Shown here: positions 26,542 through 35,842 of the stretch, piece after piece
How the letters are laid out: each line of letters starts with the position of its first letter
Position numbering within the stretch: position 1 is the first letter of the stretch
DNA from: Hydrogenophaga sp. PAMC20947
GTDB lineage: Bacteria; Pseudomonadota; Gammaproteobacteria; Burkholderiales; Burkholderiaceae_C
Direction of reading: 5' to 3'
DNA length: 64,000 nt
Assembly: GCF_004795855.1 (NCBI RefSeq)
Contig: NZ_CP039252.1
Coordinates: 248,001 to 312,000, forward strand
Notes under the pieces: model-generated
The model's input: only the letters and a program-made list of their open reading frames with translations
Database searches by the model: none
Told to the model about the DNA's origin: nothing
Translations under genes and position numbers: made by a program

Positions 26542-27738
26542 TCAGCTGGGCAGGCGGGTCATTTGGGCGCGCACGGCCAGCCCTGCCAGAGCCAGTGCGC
26601 TGAACACCACACCCGCCATGAAAGTGGTGGGCGCGCCAAACTGGTCCCACAACCAGCCTGCCAGGCCGCTGGCCAGCAGCATGGCCACGCCGCAGACCAG
26701 GTTGAACATGCCAAAGGCGGTGCCGCGCAGGTCGGGCGGGGCGGCGTTGGCGATCATGGTGGCGAGCAGGCCCTGGGTGAGCGCCATGTGCAGGCCCCAC
26801 AGGCCCACACCCAGCCAGAACACCAGGCCACTGTTGTGCCAGGCCAGCAGGCCATCGGCCACGATCAACACCGACATGCCGGCCATGAGCAAGCGCGTGT
26901 GGCTGACCGAGTCCGACAGCTTGCCCAGCGGGTAGGCGCCCGCAGAAAACACCAGGTTCAACACGATCAACACCAGCGGTATGGCGGCCAGCGGCAGGCC
27001 GCCTTGCTGGGCGCGCAGCACCAGAAAGGCCTCGCTGAAACGGGCCAGGGTGAACACCGCACCGATGGCCACGACACCCCAATAGGTGGCGCTCAGGCGC
27101 TTGAGGTTGGCGCGACTGATGGGATTGGTTCTGGCTGTGCCAGGCGGCCGCTCGGGCTCTTTCACGCCCCACACCAGCAGCAACACGCAGAGCAGTGCCG
27201 GCACAGTGGCGGCCCAGAATACGGCGCGAAAGTCGTTGGCCCAGAGCAGCATCAGGCCCATGGCGAACAGGGGCCCGATGAAGGCGCCTGCGGTGTCGAG
27301 CGACTGGCGCAGGCCGAAGGCGGCACCCCGCATCTCGGGCGGCGCAATATCGGCCACCAGCGCGTCGCGGGGCGCACCCCGGATGCCCTTGCCCACGCGG
27401 TCGAGCAGGCGCGCGGTCACGATCAGGCCCATGCCGCTGGACAGCGCAAACAGGGGTTTGGACAAGGCGCCCAGGCCGTAGCCCATGATGGCCAGCGGCT
27501 TGCGCTTGCCCCACCAGTCGCTCAGGGCGCCAGAAAATACCTTGACGATGAGGGCGGTGGCCTCGGCCGCGCCTTCGAGCAGTCCGATGGTGAGCATGCT
27601 GGCGCCGAGCACCGTGGCCATGAAAACCGGCAGCAGGCTGTGGATGGCCTCGGACGACACGTCCATCAGCAAGCTGACAAAGCCCAGCGCCCAGATGCTG
27701 CGCGGAAGATGGCGCGTTGGCTGTGGCGCGCCGTTCAT
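26542..27738 (-). CDS. MFS transporter
   Basis: A 398-residue permease with about 12 transmembrane helices. The loop 2-3 motif is SGALSDWWGKRKPLAIMGY and the helix-5 region has RLLDRVGKGIRGAPRDALVAD. The VGKGIRGAPRDAL segment is typical of a bacterial MFS subgroup of unassigned substrates. It sits between purM and the hydrolase operon on the minus strand, 23 bases after... the purM stop side, so it may be expressed from the purM transcript. Confidence 0.88.
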   Translation of the reverse strand: MNGAPQPTRHLPRSIWALGFVSLLMDVSSEAIHSLLPVFMATVLGASMLTIGLLEGAAEATALIVKVFSGALSDWWGKRKPLAIMGYGLGALSKPLFALSSGMGLIVTARLLDRVGKGIRGAPRDALVADIAPPEMRGAAFGLRQSLDTAGAFIGPLFAMGLMLLWANDFRAVFWAATVPALLCVLLLVWGVKEPERPPGTARTNPISRANLKRLSATYWGVVAIGAVFTLARFSEAFLVLRAQQGGLPLAAIPLVLIVLNLVFSAGAYPLGKLSDSVSHTRLLMAGMSVLIVADGLLAWHNSGLVFWLGVGLWGLHMALTQGLLATMIANAAPPDLRGTAFGMFNLVCGVAMLLASGLAGWLWDQFGAPTTFMAGVVFSALALAGLAVRAQMTRLPS

Positions 27739-27761
27739 GGGTTGCCTTTGGCTCGGGAGAC

Positions 27762-28802
27762 TCAGGCGACGACCACGGCTTCGCCCGTGCCGCGCTCGGC
27801 GATCACGCCGATTTCAAACACGGTCTCACCCAGATCGCGCATCGTGGCAGCGGTTGCAGCGGCTTCGTCGGCCGCCACCACCACCACCATGCCGATGCCG
27901 TTGTTGAACGTGCGGTTCATCTCGACGTCATCGATGCCGGCGGTCTTTTGCAGCCAGGCGAACAGCTCGGTCTGGGGCCAGCTGCCTTGCTTCAGGTGGG
28001 CGGCGGTGCCTTCGGGCAATACGCGGGGGATGTTTTCCAGCAAGCCGCCGCCGGTGATGTGGGCCAGGGCCTTCACGGGGTGCTTGGCCAGCGTGACCAG
28101 CACGTTTTTCACGTACAGGCGCGTGGGCTTCATGATCGCTTCCTTGAATGGCAGGCCGTCCAGCGTGGCGGGCAGATCGGCGCCGGCGCGCTCGATGCAT
28201 TTGCGCACCAGCGAGAAACCGTTGGAGTGCACGCCGTGTGAAGCCAGGCCGAGCACCACATCGCCGGGCTTCACACTCTGGCCGGTGAGGATCTTGGATT
28301 TTTCGACCGCGCCCACGCAAAAACCGGCCAGATCGTATTCACCGGCCGGGTACATGCCGGGCATTTCAGCGGTTTCGCCGCCGATCAGGGCACAGCCCGA
28401 CAGCTCGCAACCCTTGGCGATGCCGCCGATCACGGCCGCTGCCGTGTCCACATCGAGCTTGCCGCAGGCGAAATAGTCCAGGAAAAACAGCGGCTCGGCG
28501 CCTTGCACCAACACATCGTTCACACTCATGCCCACCAGATCGATGCCCACGGTGTCGTGCATGTTCCACTCGAAGGCCAGCTTGAGCTTGGTGCCTACGC
28601 CATCGGTGCCGGAAACCAACACCGGTTCTTTGTAGCGCTTGGGCACTTCAAACAGGGCGCCAAAACCACCAATGCCGGCCATCACACCTTCGCGCATGGT
28701 CTTTTTGGCCAGGGGTTTGATGCGCTCCACCAGGGCGTCGCCCGCAACAATGTCAACGCCGGCGTCTTTGTAGGAGAGGGGGGTGGTGGTGCTGGATGTC
28801 AT
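27762..28802 (-). CDS. purM: Phosphoribosylformylglycinamidine cyclo-ligase (AIR synthetase)
   Basis: A 346-residue enzyme for step five of purine synthesis (FGAM to AIR, ATP-dependent). Signatures: [16 protein letters not shown] at the start, [40 protein letters not shown] and [11 protein letters not shown]. Start ATG 28802 is set by homology. It is the upstream gene of a minus-strand pair with the MFS transporter and is divergent from the PerM-like gene. No purine riboswitch is apparent in the 160-base gap. Confidence 0.97.
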   Translation of the reverse strand: MTSSTTTPLSYKDAGVDIVAGDALVERIKPLAKKTMREGVMAGIGGFGALFEVPKRYKEPVLVSGTDGVGTKLKLAFEWNMHDTVGIDLVGMSVNDVLVQGAEPLFFLDYFACGKLDVDTAAAVIGGIAKGCELSGCALIGGETAEMPGMYPAGEYDLAGFCVGAVEKSKILTGQSVKPGDVVLGLASHGVHSNGFSLVRKCIERAGADLPATLDGLPFKEAIMKPTRLYVKNVLVTLAKHPVKALAHITGGGLLENIPRVLPEGTAAHLKQGSWPQTELFAWLQKTAGIDDVEMNRTFNNGIGMVVVVAADEAAATAATMRDLGETVFEIGVIAERGTGEAVVVA

Positions 28803-28962
28803 GGGGAAAGGCTTGCCGCAGGCGGAGTTGGGAAGGAAGTCAGCCACCACTTCGGTGCGCCGACTAGAATTTGCCTGCAATTTTAAGGGTTTGCCTCACG
28901 GGCAGCCGATTCCGTTCTCGCGGCCCCTACCCACCCGCTTCAAAGCAGCTTAAAAGTCCAAG

Positions 28963-30099
28963 ATGAACCTCAACCCTCAACAGATACGCATGGCCTCCTG
29001 GGCCGCCATCGCCGTGGTGAGCTGGCTATTGCTGTCGCTGCTGGCGCCGGTCCTGATGCCGTTTCTATTGGCGGCCGTGCTGGCCTACGCCCTGCATCCG
29101 CTGGTCGAGCTGCTGCATGACAGGCACATTCCCCGCTGGCTGGGGGCCGGCCTGGCGATTTTCCTGCTGATGCTGGTGCTCACTGCGGTGTTGCTGCTGA
29201 TCGTGCCGGTGATCACCAAGCAGGTGCCCCTGCTCAAGGAGCAGGTCCCGCTGCTGCTGGACCGCCTCAATGATCAGCTGGTGCCGCTGGCGTCGCGCCT
29301 GGGGGTGGATGTGCGGATCGACGTGGGCCAGGTGCGCGAATGGCTGCGCCAGCTGGTGGCCGGGCATGAAAGCGATCTGCTCGACGGCCTGCTGTCATCG
29401 CTGCGCATCGGCGGCAGTGCCCTGGCGGCGGTGTTCGGCAACCTGGTGCTGACTCCCATCGTGGCCTATTACCTGTTGCTGGACTGGACCAACATGGTCG
29501 CGCGGGTCAAGGGCCTGATCCCGCCCCGCTGGCGCGCCGGGGTGCAGAGCTTTCTGGACGAAACCGACGAAGTGCTGGGCCAGTACCTGCGTGGGCAACT
29601 GCTGGTGATGGGTGTGCTGGCGGTTTTTTACACCGTGGGCCTGGCCCTGGTGGGGCTCAAGCTGGCCTTGCCCATCGGGGTGTTCACCGGTCTGGCGGTC
29701 TTTGTGCCGTACCTGGGCTTTGGTCTGGGGCTGATCATGGGTTTGCTGGCGGCGGTGTTGCAATTCCAGGGCTTGCTGGGCGTGGCGCTGGTGGGGGTGG
29801 TGTATGGCGTGGGGCAGGTGGTGGAGAGCATGTACGTGACCCCGCGTTTGCTGGGTGAGCGCATTGGTCTGCATCCGATCGCGGTGATTTTTGCCCTGAT
29901 GGCCTTTGGCCAGCTGTTTGGTTTCGTGGGCGTGTTGATCGCTTTGCCAGCCAGCGCTGTGTTGCTGGTGGGTATTCGGCGCGCCAAGGCCAGCTACATG
30001 GCCAGTGAGCTGTATCTGGAAGATGGCACCGAGGGCTCGGCACAGTCGGACCTCGTGAGCCGCGCGAGCGCCCCTGGCGAGAAGGACACCCCCGCATGA
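28963..30099 (+). CDS. AI-2E/PerM family membrane transporter
   Basis: A 378-residue integral membrane protein with about eight helices, three N-terminal and a cluster from residue 150 on. The family signature near the C terminus (GVVYGVGQVVESMYVTPRLLGERIGLHP) is present. Family members are proposed exporters of autoinducer-2 or Na+/H+ antiporters; the role here is unproven. It heads a coupled unit: its stop overlaps the hda start as ATGA. A purM/PerM/hda neighbourhood is conserved across Burkholderiales and gammaproteobacteria. Confidence 0.92.
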   Translation: MNLNPQQIRMASWAAIAVVSWLLLSLLAPVLMPFLLAAVLAYALHPLVELLHDRHIPRWLGAGLAIFLLMLVLTAVLLLIVPVITKQVPLLKEQVPLLLDRLNDQLVPLASRLGVDVRIDVGQVREWLRQLVAGHESDLLDGLLSSLRIGGSALAAVFGNLVLTPIVAYYLLLDWTNMVARVKGLIPPRWRAGVQSFLDETDEVLGQYLRGQLLVMGVLAVFYTVGLALVGLKLALPIGVFTGLAVFVPYLGFGLGLIMGLLAAVLQFQGLLGVALVGVVYGVGQVVESMYVTPRLLGERIGLHPIAVIFALMAFGQLFGFVGVLIALPASAVLLVGIRRAKASYMASELYLEDGTEGSAQSDLVSRASAPGEKDTPA

Positions 30100-30806
30100 G
30101 TCAGGACCGACAACCCCCCATGACGCAAATGGCGCTGGACATTGGCCTGGCGCCCGTGTCCACCTTGGGCAATTTTGTGCCGGTGGGCAATGAAGCCGCG
30201 CTCGAACACCTCAAGCTCTGGGCCGGCAACGCCTTGCGCTCGCCCGTGCCCACCTTTTTGTGGGGCGTGAGCGGCAGTGGCAAAAGCCATTTGTTGCGGG
30301 CGGTGCGCGAGGCCCTGCGCGAGCGGGGCAGCCGCGTGGGCTGGCTCGACGCGTCCATCTTGCACCCCACCGAGTTCGACGAACACTGGGACGCGGTGCT
30401 GCTCGACGATTGCCAGCTCTACACCGCCGAGCAGCAGGGCGCCGCCTTCAACTGGTTTGTGAACGCCCAGAACCCCGCGCACGGCAGCGCCCGCTGGGTG
30501 TTGGCCGCGGGCGACCGGCCACCGGCCGATCTGCAGTTGCGCGAAGACCTGCGCACCCGCCTGGGCTGGGGGCATGTGTTTCAATTGCACGCGCTGGGCG
30601 AAGCCGAGCGCCGCTCGGTGTTGCGCCGGGCCGCCGATGCGCGCGGCGTGTTTTTGAGCGATGAAGTGATGGATTTCATGCTCAACCGCTTCTCCCGAGA
30701 TCTCTCCAGCCTCATGATGCTGCTGGACCAGCTCGATGCCTATGCCCTGCGCACGCAGCGCGCGATCACGATTCCGCTGATCAAGTCGATGCTGGAAAAC
30801 GAATAG
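30096..30806 (+). CDS. hda: DnaA regulatory inactivator Hda
   Basis: A 236-residue AAA+ DnaA paralog that, with the sliding clamp, stimulates ATP hydrolysis on DnaA to prevent re-initiation. The N terminus has a clamp-binding-type stretch QMALDIG. The Walker A-like segment is LWGVSGSGKSHLLRAV, Walker B is AVLLDDCQLY, and sensor 2 is LNRFSRDLSSLMMLLDQLD. It lacks the DnaA DNA-binding domain. It overlaps the previous gene by four bases; an internal ATG eight codons later is an alternative start. Confidence 0.94.
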   Translation: MSQDRQPPMTQMALDIGLAPVSTLGNFVPVGNEAALEHLKLWAGNALRSPVPTFLWGVSGSGKSHLLRAVREALRERGSRVGWLDASILHPTEFDEHWDAVLLDDCQLYTAEQQGAAFNWFVNAQNPAHGSARWVLAAGDRPPADLQLREDLRTRLGWGHVFQLHALGEAERRSVLRRAADARGVFLSDEVMDFMLNRFSRDLSSLMMLLDQLDAYALRTQRAITIPLIKSMLENE

Positions 30807-30814
30807 CCCTGTCC

Positions 30815-31549
30815 ATGAATCTGATGCACTCCGACGCCATTGTTGCGCCTAAAAGCCCTGTTGCTGCGGCCCCCCGGGGCCTGCGCCTCGCGCTCTTTGA
30901 CCTCGACCACACCCTGCTGCCGCTGGATTCCGACTACGCCTGGGGCCAGTTCACCGTGGCGCTGGGCTGGCGCGATGCCGAGAGCCACACCCGCGCCAAC
31001 GACGCCTTTTACGAGCAGTACAAGGCCGGCAAGCTGGACATCGCCGAGTACATCCGTTTTGCCACCAGTGCCCTGCGCGAACAGGGCCTGGCCCAAGCCA
31101 ATGCGGCGCATGCCCGCTTCATGAATGAGGTGATCCGGCCCGCCATGCGGCCAGCGGCCCAGGCGCTGGTGCAGCAGCACCAGGCCGCCGGCGACACCGT
31201 GATCATCATCACCGCCACCAACGAATTCGTGACCCGCCCCATTGCCCAGGCGTTCGGCGTGCCCGAGCTCATGGCGGTGGATCTGGAGCGCGATGCCAGC
31301 GGCGAGCCCACCGGTGAAATCCGGGGCACGCCCTCGTTTCGCGAGGGCAAAGTGGCACGTGTGGAACAATGGCTGGTTGCCCGCGGCCTTTCCTGGGCCG
31401 ATGTGACGCACAGCAGCTTCTACAGCGACTCGATCAACGACCTGCCTCTGCTGGAAAAAGTGCAAGAGCCCGTGGCGACCAATCCGGACGCCCGGCTCCA
31501 GGCCATCGCTGCAGAGCGTGGCTGGCGCATTCTCAATTTATTCGAATGA
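30815..31549 (+). CDS. HAD-IB family phosphatase
   Basis: A 244-residue haloacid-dehalogenase hydrolase of subfamily IB, related to SerB/phosphoserine phosphatases. The nucleophile motif is LFDLDHTLLPLDSD, motif II is IIITATN and motif III/IV is YSDSINDLPLLE. Substrate is not known; a lysolipid, phosphoserine or phospholipid intermediate are all possible in this group. ATGA overlap couples it to pcnB, and hda precedes it by 8 bases, so all four genes form one unit. Confidence 0.9.
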   Translation: MNLMHSDAIVAPKSPVAAAPRGLRLALFDLDHTLLPLDSDYAWGQFTVALGWRDAESHTRANDAFYEQYKAGKLDIAEYIRFATSALREQGLAQANAAHARFMNEVIRPAMRPAAQALVQQHQAAGDTVIIITATNEFVTRPIAQAFGVPELMAVDLERDASGEPTGEIRGTPSFREGKVARVEQWLVARGLSWADVTHSSFYSDSINDLPLLEKVQEPVATNPDARLQAIAAERGWRILNLFE

Positions 31550-33219
31550 TCAAAAAATTCATCGACAAGCTGCTGGGCAAAACCAGCGCCCCCCGGACCG
31601 CCAAGGTCTCCAAATTTGGCAAGCGCGAAGATGTGCCCGTTGAAGTGCACGGCATCGACCGCAAATTGGTGGACGAACGCGCGCTGGACGTGGTGCACAC
31701 GCTCAAGCAGGCCGGCTTTGAAGCCTTTGTGGTGGGTGGCGCGGTGCGCGACCTGCTGCTGGGCTTGCGCCCCAAAGACTTCGATGTCGCCACCAGCGCC
31801 ACGCCCGAGCAGGTCAAAAGCCTGTTCCGCCGCGCTTTCATCATTGGCCGGCGCTTCCGCATCGTTCACGTGATCTACGGCCGTGGGCGCGACAACGAGG
31901 TGATCGAAGTTTCCACCTTCCGCGCCTTCCTCGACAGCGCCGACGCCGAGCAGGTCAAGGGCAACGAGCGCACCAGCAAGGGTCAGCTCTCCACCATGAA
32001 ACACGCAGTGGACGCCAGCGGGCGTGTGCTGCGTGACAACGTCTGGGGCTCGATCGAACACGACGCCGCGCGCCGCGATTTCTCGATCAACGCCATGTAC
32101 TACGACCCCGAGTCGCAGATCGTGGTCGATTTCCACCACGGCATCCGCGACGCCAAGAAAAAGACGCTGCGCATGATCGGCGACGCCGCCACGCGCTACC
32201 GCGAAGACCCGGTGCGCATCATCCGCGCCGTGCGCTTCGCCGCCAAGCTCAACGCCCTGGGTTTCAAATTCGACGCCAAGACGCTGGAGCCCCTGGCTTC
32301 TTCGCGCAACCTGCTGGCCGATGTGCCGCAGAGCCGTTTGTTTGATGAAATGCTCAAGCTGCTGCAAACCGGCCATGCGCTGGCCAGCATCGCACAGCTC
32401 AAAGCTGTGGGCCTGGCCACCGGCATTTACCCGCTGCTCGATGTGGTGGTGGAGCGGGGCGACGATCCGTTTGTGAAGCTCGCCTTGCAAGACACCGACC
32501 GCCGCGTGGGCGAAGGCAAGCCCGTGGCGCCCAGCTTCCTGCTGGCCTGCGTGTTGTGGGCCGATGTGCGCAAGGGCTGGGAGCGACGCCTGCAGCCGCG
32601 CGGCAACCAGCGTCCACCACCGCCCTTTGCTGCCCTGCAAGACGCCGTGGACGAAGCCTTTGACAACCGCATTGGCGATGTATCGGGCCGCGGCAAGCTG
32701 GGCTCGGACATGCGCGAAATCTGGATGATGCAGCCGCGCTTTGAAAAGCGTGTGGGCACCTCGCCCTTCAGCCTGGTCGACCAAGGCCGCTTCCGCGCAG
32801 GCTTCGACTTCCTGCGCCTGCGCGCCCAGGTGGGCGAAATCGACGAAGAGCTGGCCCACTGGTGGGAAACCTTCCAGAACGTCAGCGACGATATGCGCGC
32901 CGACATGGTCGACGCCCAGCGCAAAGAAAACCAGAGCAAACCTGGCTCGGCCAAGCCGCGCCGCGTGAAGCCCACCGACGCCGACCACCCGGCTCAGGAA
33001 GGGCAGCAACAGCCCGATCCGCGTTTCCGCGACGACAACGACGGCACCGACAACGGTGGCGATGCCGAAGAGGGGGGCTCCGCCCACCCCGATGGCGACA
33101 ACGAAGGCACTGCGGCCCCCAAGAAGCGCCGCCGCCGTCGCCGCAAGCCCACGGGTGGTGCCGGTGGGGGTGAGGGCGCAGCGCCCGGTGCAGGCGGCGG
33201 TGGCGCCGCCGGCGAATAG
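31546..33219 (+). CDS. pcnB: Poly(A) polymerase I
   Basis: A 557-residue class II nucleotidyltransferase that adds 3' poly(A) tails and triggers RNA decay. The catalytic domain has FVVGGAVRDLLLG and the metal-binding DFDVAT, followed by RRFRIVHV and RDFSINAMYYD. Start ATG 31546 overlaps the HAD stop (ATGA). The last ~130 residues are low complexity and end in a very basic patch (KKRRRRRRKP) and a GAGGGG tail. That tail is longer than in E. coli and probably binds RNA (inference). Confidence 0.95.
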   Translation: MIKKFIDKLLGKTSAPRTAKVSKFGKREDVPVEVHGIDRKLVDERALDVVHTLKQAGFEAFVVGGAVRDLLLGLRPKDFDVATSATPEQVKSLFRRAFIIGRRFRIVHVIYGRGRDNEVIEVSTFRAFLDSADAEQVKGNERTSKGQLSTMKHAVDASGRVLRDNVWGSIEHDAARRDFSINAMYYDPESQIVVDFHHGIRDAKKKTLRMIGDAATRYREDPVRIIRAVRFAAKLNALGFKFDAKTLEPLASSRNLLADVPQSRLFDEMLKLLQTGHALASIAQLKAVGLATGIYPLLDVVVERGDDPFVKLALQDTDRRVGEGKPVAPSFLLACVLWADVRKGWERRLQPRGNQRPPPPFAALQDAVDEAFDNRIGDVSGRGKLGSDMREIWMMQPRFEKRVGTSPFSLVDQGRFRAGFDFLRLRAQVGEIDEELAHWWETFQNVSDDMRADMVDAQRKENQSKPGSAKPRRVKPTDADHPAQEGQQQPDPRFRDDNDGTDNGGDAEEGGSAHPDGDNEGTAAPKKRRRRRRKPTGGAGGGEGAAPGAGGGGAAGE

Positions 33220-33265
33220 ACCCGCCCTTCAAGCCCCTCAAGACCCCCAGGCCAGACCACAAGCC

Positions 33266-33763
33266 ATGACGACGGCAGCCACACCACCGCGCCCGGAGGT
33301 TGTGGCCTATGTGGCCTTGGGCGCGAACCTGGGCGATGCCCGGCTGGCCGTTCACGATGCTTTCGCTGCGCTGAAGTGCCTGCCCGGTACCCGGCTGGTC
33401 AAGGCGTCCAGCGTGTACCGCACAGCGCCCATCGATTCCAGTGGCCCCGACTACATCAACGCCGTGGCCGAAGTGGCCACACACCTCACCGCGCCCGAGC
33501 TGCTGTTGGCGCTGCAGGGTATCGAGCTGGCGGCCGGCCGTGAGCGGCCATTCCTGAATGCGCCGCGCACGCTGGACCTGGATTTGCTGCTGTATGGCTC
33601 GGCCACCATCGAATCACCGCACCTGACGCTGCCGCATCCGAGGATGTGGGCGCGGGCGTTTGTGTTGGTACCGCTGGCGGAGGTGGCGCCGGTGCTGGTG
33701 TCGGGTGCAGCGCTGGCCGCAGTGGCAGCGCAGGGTGTGTTGGTCAGCTCGGCGGCCGACTGA
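33266..33763 (+). CDS. folK: 2-amino-4-hydroxy-6-hydroxymethyldihydropteridine pyrophosphokinase
   Basis: A 165-residue folate enzyme that pyrophosphorylates the pterin alcohol from ATP. Motifs: [10 protein letters not shown] at the start, [20 protein letters not shown], and the catalytic-loop [11 protein letters not shown] and [19 protein letters not shown] 33266 is chosen by homology. The stop is only 3 bases from the end of the intI remnant on the other strand, so the relic integron begins right at folK. Confidence 0.96.
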   Translation: MTTAATPPRPEVVAYVALGANLGDARLAVHDAFAALKCLPGTRLVKASSVYRTAPIDSSGPDYINAVAEVATHLTAPELLLALQGIELAAGRERPFLNAPRTLDLDLLLYGSATIESPHLTLPHPRMWARAFVLVPLAEVAPVLVSGAALAAVAAQGVLVSSAAD

Positions 33764-33766
33764 GTG

Positions 33767-34262
33767 TCAGGCCAGCACATCCAGCGGGCTGGCGGTGCCG
33801 CCCGCGGCCACCTTGGTGTGCGTGTGTGTCAATCATGGTCGTCGACACATCCGAATGCCCCAATAATTCCCTCACCGTTCGAAAATCGGTACCCGCCTGC
33901 AACAAATGGGTGGCAAAGCTGTGGCGCATGGAGTGAACCGAAACGGGCTTGCAAATGCCCGCGCTCGCCGTGCCCTTCTTGATCGCCCCCGCTGCAGCCA
34001 TTCTTCAAATGAGTGGTGGCGACGCTCGACGCCAGAGCGTAGGGCCACCGAAAAAGCAAGCGAAGGAAGCGACCAGAACCACCCCCAAGACTGGCCAAGC
34101 TTGGGGTATTTCCGGTTGAGTGCATGAGGCGTTTCCAACCCCGCTCGATCGGCCCGCTGGTCCGCATCCCAAACAGCGCGGGCTCCTAGCGATCAATGAT
34201 GACGCGCCGGTCGAAGTCCACATCTTTGATGCGCAATCGAAGACCGTCATATATGGACTCCC
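33767..34262 (-). pseudogene. intI: Integron integrase (intI) remnant, N-terminal half missing
   Basis: Four blocks of an integron tyrosine recombinase are readable on the minus strand: YDGLRLRIKDVDFDRRVI (34258-34196); then VWDADQRADRAGLETPHALNRKYP and [22 protein letters not shown] (34180 to ~33990); then [18 protein letters not shown] and [14 protein letters not shown] (34001 to ~33815); then [17 protein letters not shown] with the stop at 33767. The RKYP/WGWFW region is the extra domain specific to IntI. About 25 residues are deleted between blocks 1 and 2, frames shift twice, and the catalytic tyrosine of STTMIYTH is aspartate (TMIDTH). The enzyme is dead. H, R and H of the active site remain. 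Confidence 0.85.
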
Positions 34263-34479
34263 CCACAAGGGCAAGAAACTGATTGATGTTTTGGCTGTTG
34301 GGGAATCGCCTGCAGTCGTATATCCGGCATCTGAGGTGGACTCTGTTGTGGTCCGTGCCAGCATGGAATCTGCGGGACCGGCGCGCCAATCGTTACAAGC
34401 GGCAGGCAAGCTGCCGGAAGGGTTATCGGCGTCAGACGGTCTGGGGTGTGCCCGGTTGGCCATGTGGGTCAATCAATCT
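34263..34479. other. Unassigned stretch between intI remnant and IS
   Basis: This is where attI, the cassette promoter and the intI N-terminal half would be in a complete integron. I see no attI core or further intI blocks. A plus-strand frame (HKGKKLIDVLAVGESPAVVY to VDSVVVRASMES) is stop-free and protein-like but matches nothing I recognise and runs antisense through intI upstream; it could be the tail of a broken cassette gene. Confidence 0.4.
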
Positions 34480-35770
34480 CGTCGCAAGCGGCGTGGGTGG
34501 AAACAAAACTCGTTTTGGGTGATGGCTGTTCGTTTGGGTTTGCCCTTCAGGCAGGCATCACAAAACTCTCTCGGTGGATCTTTCTGTTCAGCCGTTCGGT
34601 TTCACCGAACGGTACCTTGTCCCTGAGCGTGGCGTAGCAAATACGCGCCAGCTTGTTGGCCAGCGCACAGGCCGCCTTGTTGTGGTTCGACCGACGCTGC
34701 ACATCCAATGCCCAGCGGCGCACCCCACACACCTCGCGCTCTGCTGCCTCAGCCACCTTGGCCGCTCGCAACACGCTCCTGGCGCCGTGCGTGAGCAACA
34801 TGCGCAAATAGCGGTCCCCACGCTTGGAGATCGAGCCAAGAAAGCGATTGCCTCCAGATGAATGCTCGCGCGGCGTGAGACCGAACCAACTGGCAAAGTG
34901 GCGCGCATCCTTGAAGTGCGTCACATCACCCGAGGTGGCCGCCACCAGCGCCGTGGCGGTGAGCAAACCGATCCCCGGAATCGAGAGCAGCGTGGTGCAA
35001 GCTGGGCTCAGCCTGGCCAGGGCGGCCAGCTCCCGTTCCAACTGGGCGATGCGAGCTTCGAGCAGGCGCACTTCTTCGACCAGCAAGCGGGCCGTGCCCC
35101 GGATCAGCTCAGGCACAGCGGAACCCGGATCGGCCAGCACCCGGCTGATCGCCTCCAGCCCGGTGCGAGCACCCACGGGAACCGCGATGCCAAACTCACG
35201 CAGGAAACCGCGCAAAGCGTTGATGCGCGAAGTGCGCGTGCCCATCCACAGCGAGCGCACGCGGTGCAAGCCTTGCAAAGCTTGCTGCTCGACCGACTTC
35301 ACGCGCACCGGGCGCATGTCGGAAGCGCGGGCGGCTTCGAGCAAAGCCGCCGCATCGGTGGCATCGGTCTTGTTGCGGCGCACATAGGCGCGCACGTATT
35401 GCGCGGGCAGCAGGCGAACCTCAATGCCCAGGCCATTGAGCCAGCGCGCCCAGTGGTGGGCCGAGCCGCAGGCTTCCATGACAACGAGAGATACAGCCCG
35501 ATTTGCGAACCAGCGCTCGAACTGCAAACGCGTGAGACGCTGCGTTTCAACGATGCGCCAATGCTCATCGGCCACAGCTATTTGGAAAACGGATTTGGCC
35601 AGATCGACGGCCACAGTAGTAGCATTCATGTCGGACTCCTTTCGTTTGGATGAAGACCTGATCCCCACGCCCATGAAGACCAGAGCGCGAATGTCGCGCA
35701 AACAAACGGGGGAGTCCATCCCATCACTCAAGGGGACACGCAATGGCGTGCGCCGCTTGGCCGTCATTTC
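34480..35770 (-). mobile_element. IS110-family (IS1111-type) insertion sequence
   Basis: The element carries one DEDD transposase gene. Imperfect subterminal inverted repeats flank it: AAGCGGCG (34486-34493) then, 25 bases on, GTGATGG (34519-34525); and on the right CCATCAC (35721-35727) then, 23 bases on, CGCCGCTT (35751-35758). Subterminal rather than terminal repeats, and no clear target duplication, fit the IS1111 group. The exact ends are uncertain by tens of bases. Known IS1111 members of the 'attC' subgroup target integron attC sites, which matches this location. Confidence 0.75.
34547..35629 (-). CDS. IS110/IS1111-family transposase
   Basis: A 360-residue DEDD transposase. The RuvC-like N domain shows VAVDLAKSVFQIAVADEHW (first D), VVMEACGSAHHWARWL (E) and RNKTDATDAAALLEA (D pair). 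The C-terminal transposase_20 domain has LLSIPGIGLLTATALVAAT and FASWFGLTPREHSSGG. The ATG at 35629 has AAGGAG 7 bases upstream; the frame extends further but without homology. The gene looks intact, so this IS may still be active. Confidence 0.94.
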   Translation of the reverse strand: MNATTVAVDLAKSVFQIAVADEHWRIVETQRLTRLQFERWFANRAVSLVVMEACGSAHHWARWLNGLGIEVRLLPAQYVRAYVRRNKTDATDAAALLEAARASDMRPVRVKSVEQQALQGLHRVRSLWMGTRTSRINALRGFLREFGIAVPVGARTGLEAISRVLADPGSAVPELIRGTARLLVEEVRLLEARIAQLERELAALARLSPACTTLLSIPGIGLLTATALVAATSGDVTHFKDARHFASWFGLTPREHSSGGNRFLGSISKRGDRYLRMLLTHGARSVLRAAKVAEAAEREVCGVRRWALDVQRRSNHNKAACALANKLARICYATLRDKVPFGETERLNRKIHRESFVMPA

Positions 35771-35842
35771 ATTCTCGGCCAAGCACGACCCGCCGTGCAT
35801 GCCGATCACCTCAAACGTGAGCAAAAGAAGGAATCTTAAACT

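Noticed and set aside
26503..28476. A 657-residue plus-strand frame across the MFS and purM region
   Set aside because: It is antisense to two clear genes; its composition (Gln/His/Gly/Arg-rich) is that of a reverse shadow in GC-rich DNA.
28803..28962. Possible purine riboswitch upstream of purM
   Set aside because: The short gap shows no conserved purine-aptamer core.
34120..34626. Plus-strand frame of 168 residues that reads like a protein (VEVHIFDAQS, VLAVGESPAVV)
   Set aside because: It runs antisense to the conserved intI block LRLRIKDVDFDRR and then into the IS; I could not match it to a family. A short part beyond intI might be a broken cassette gene, but the evidence is too weak.
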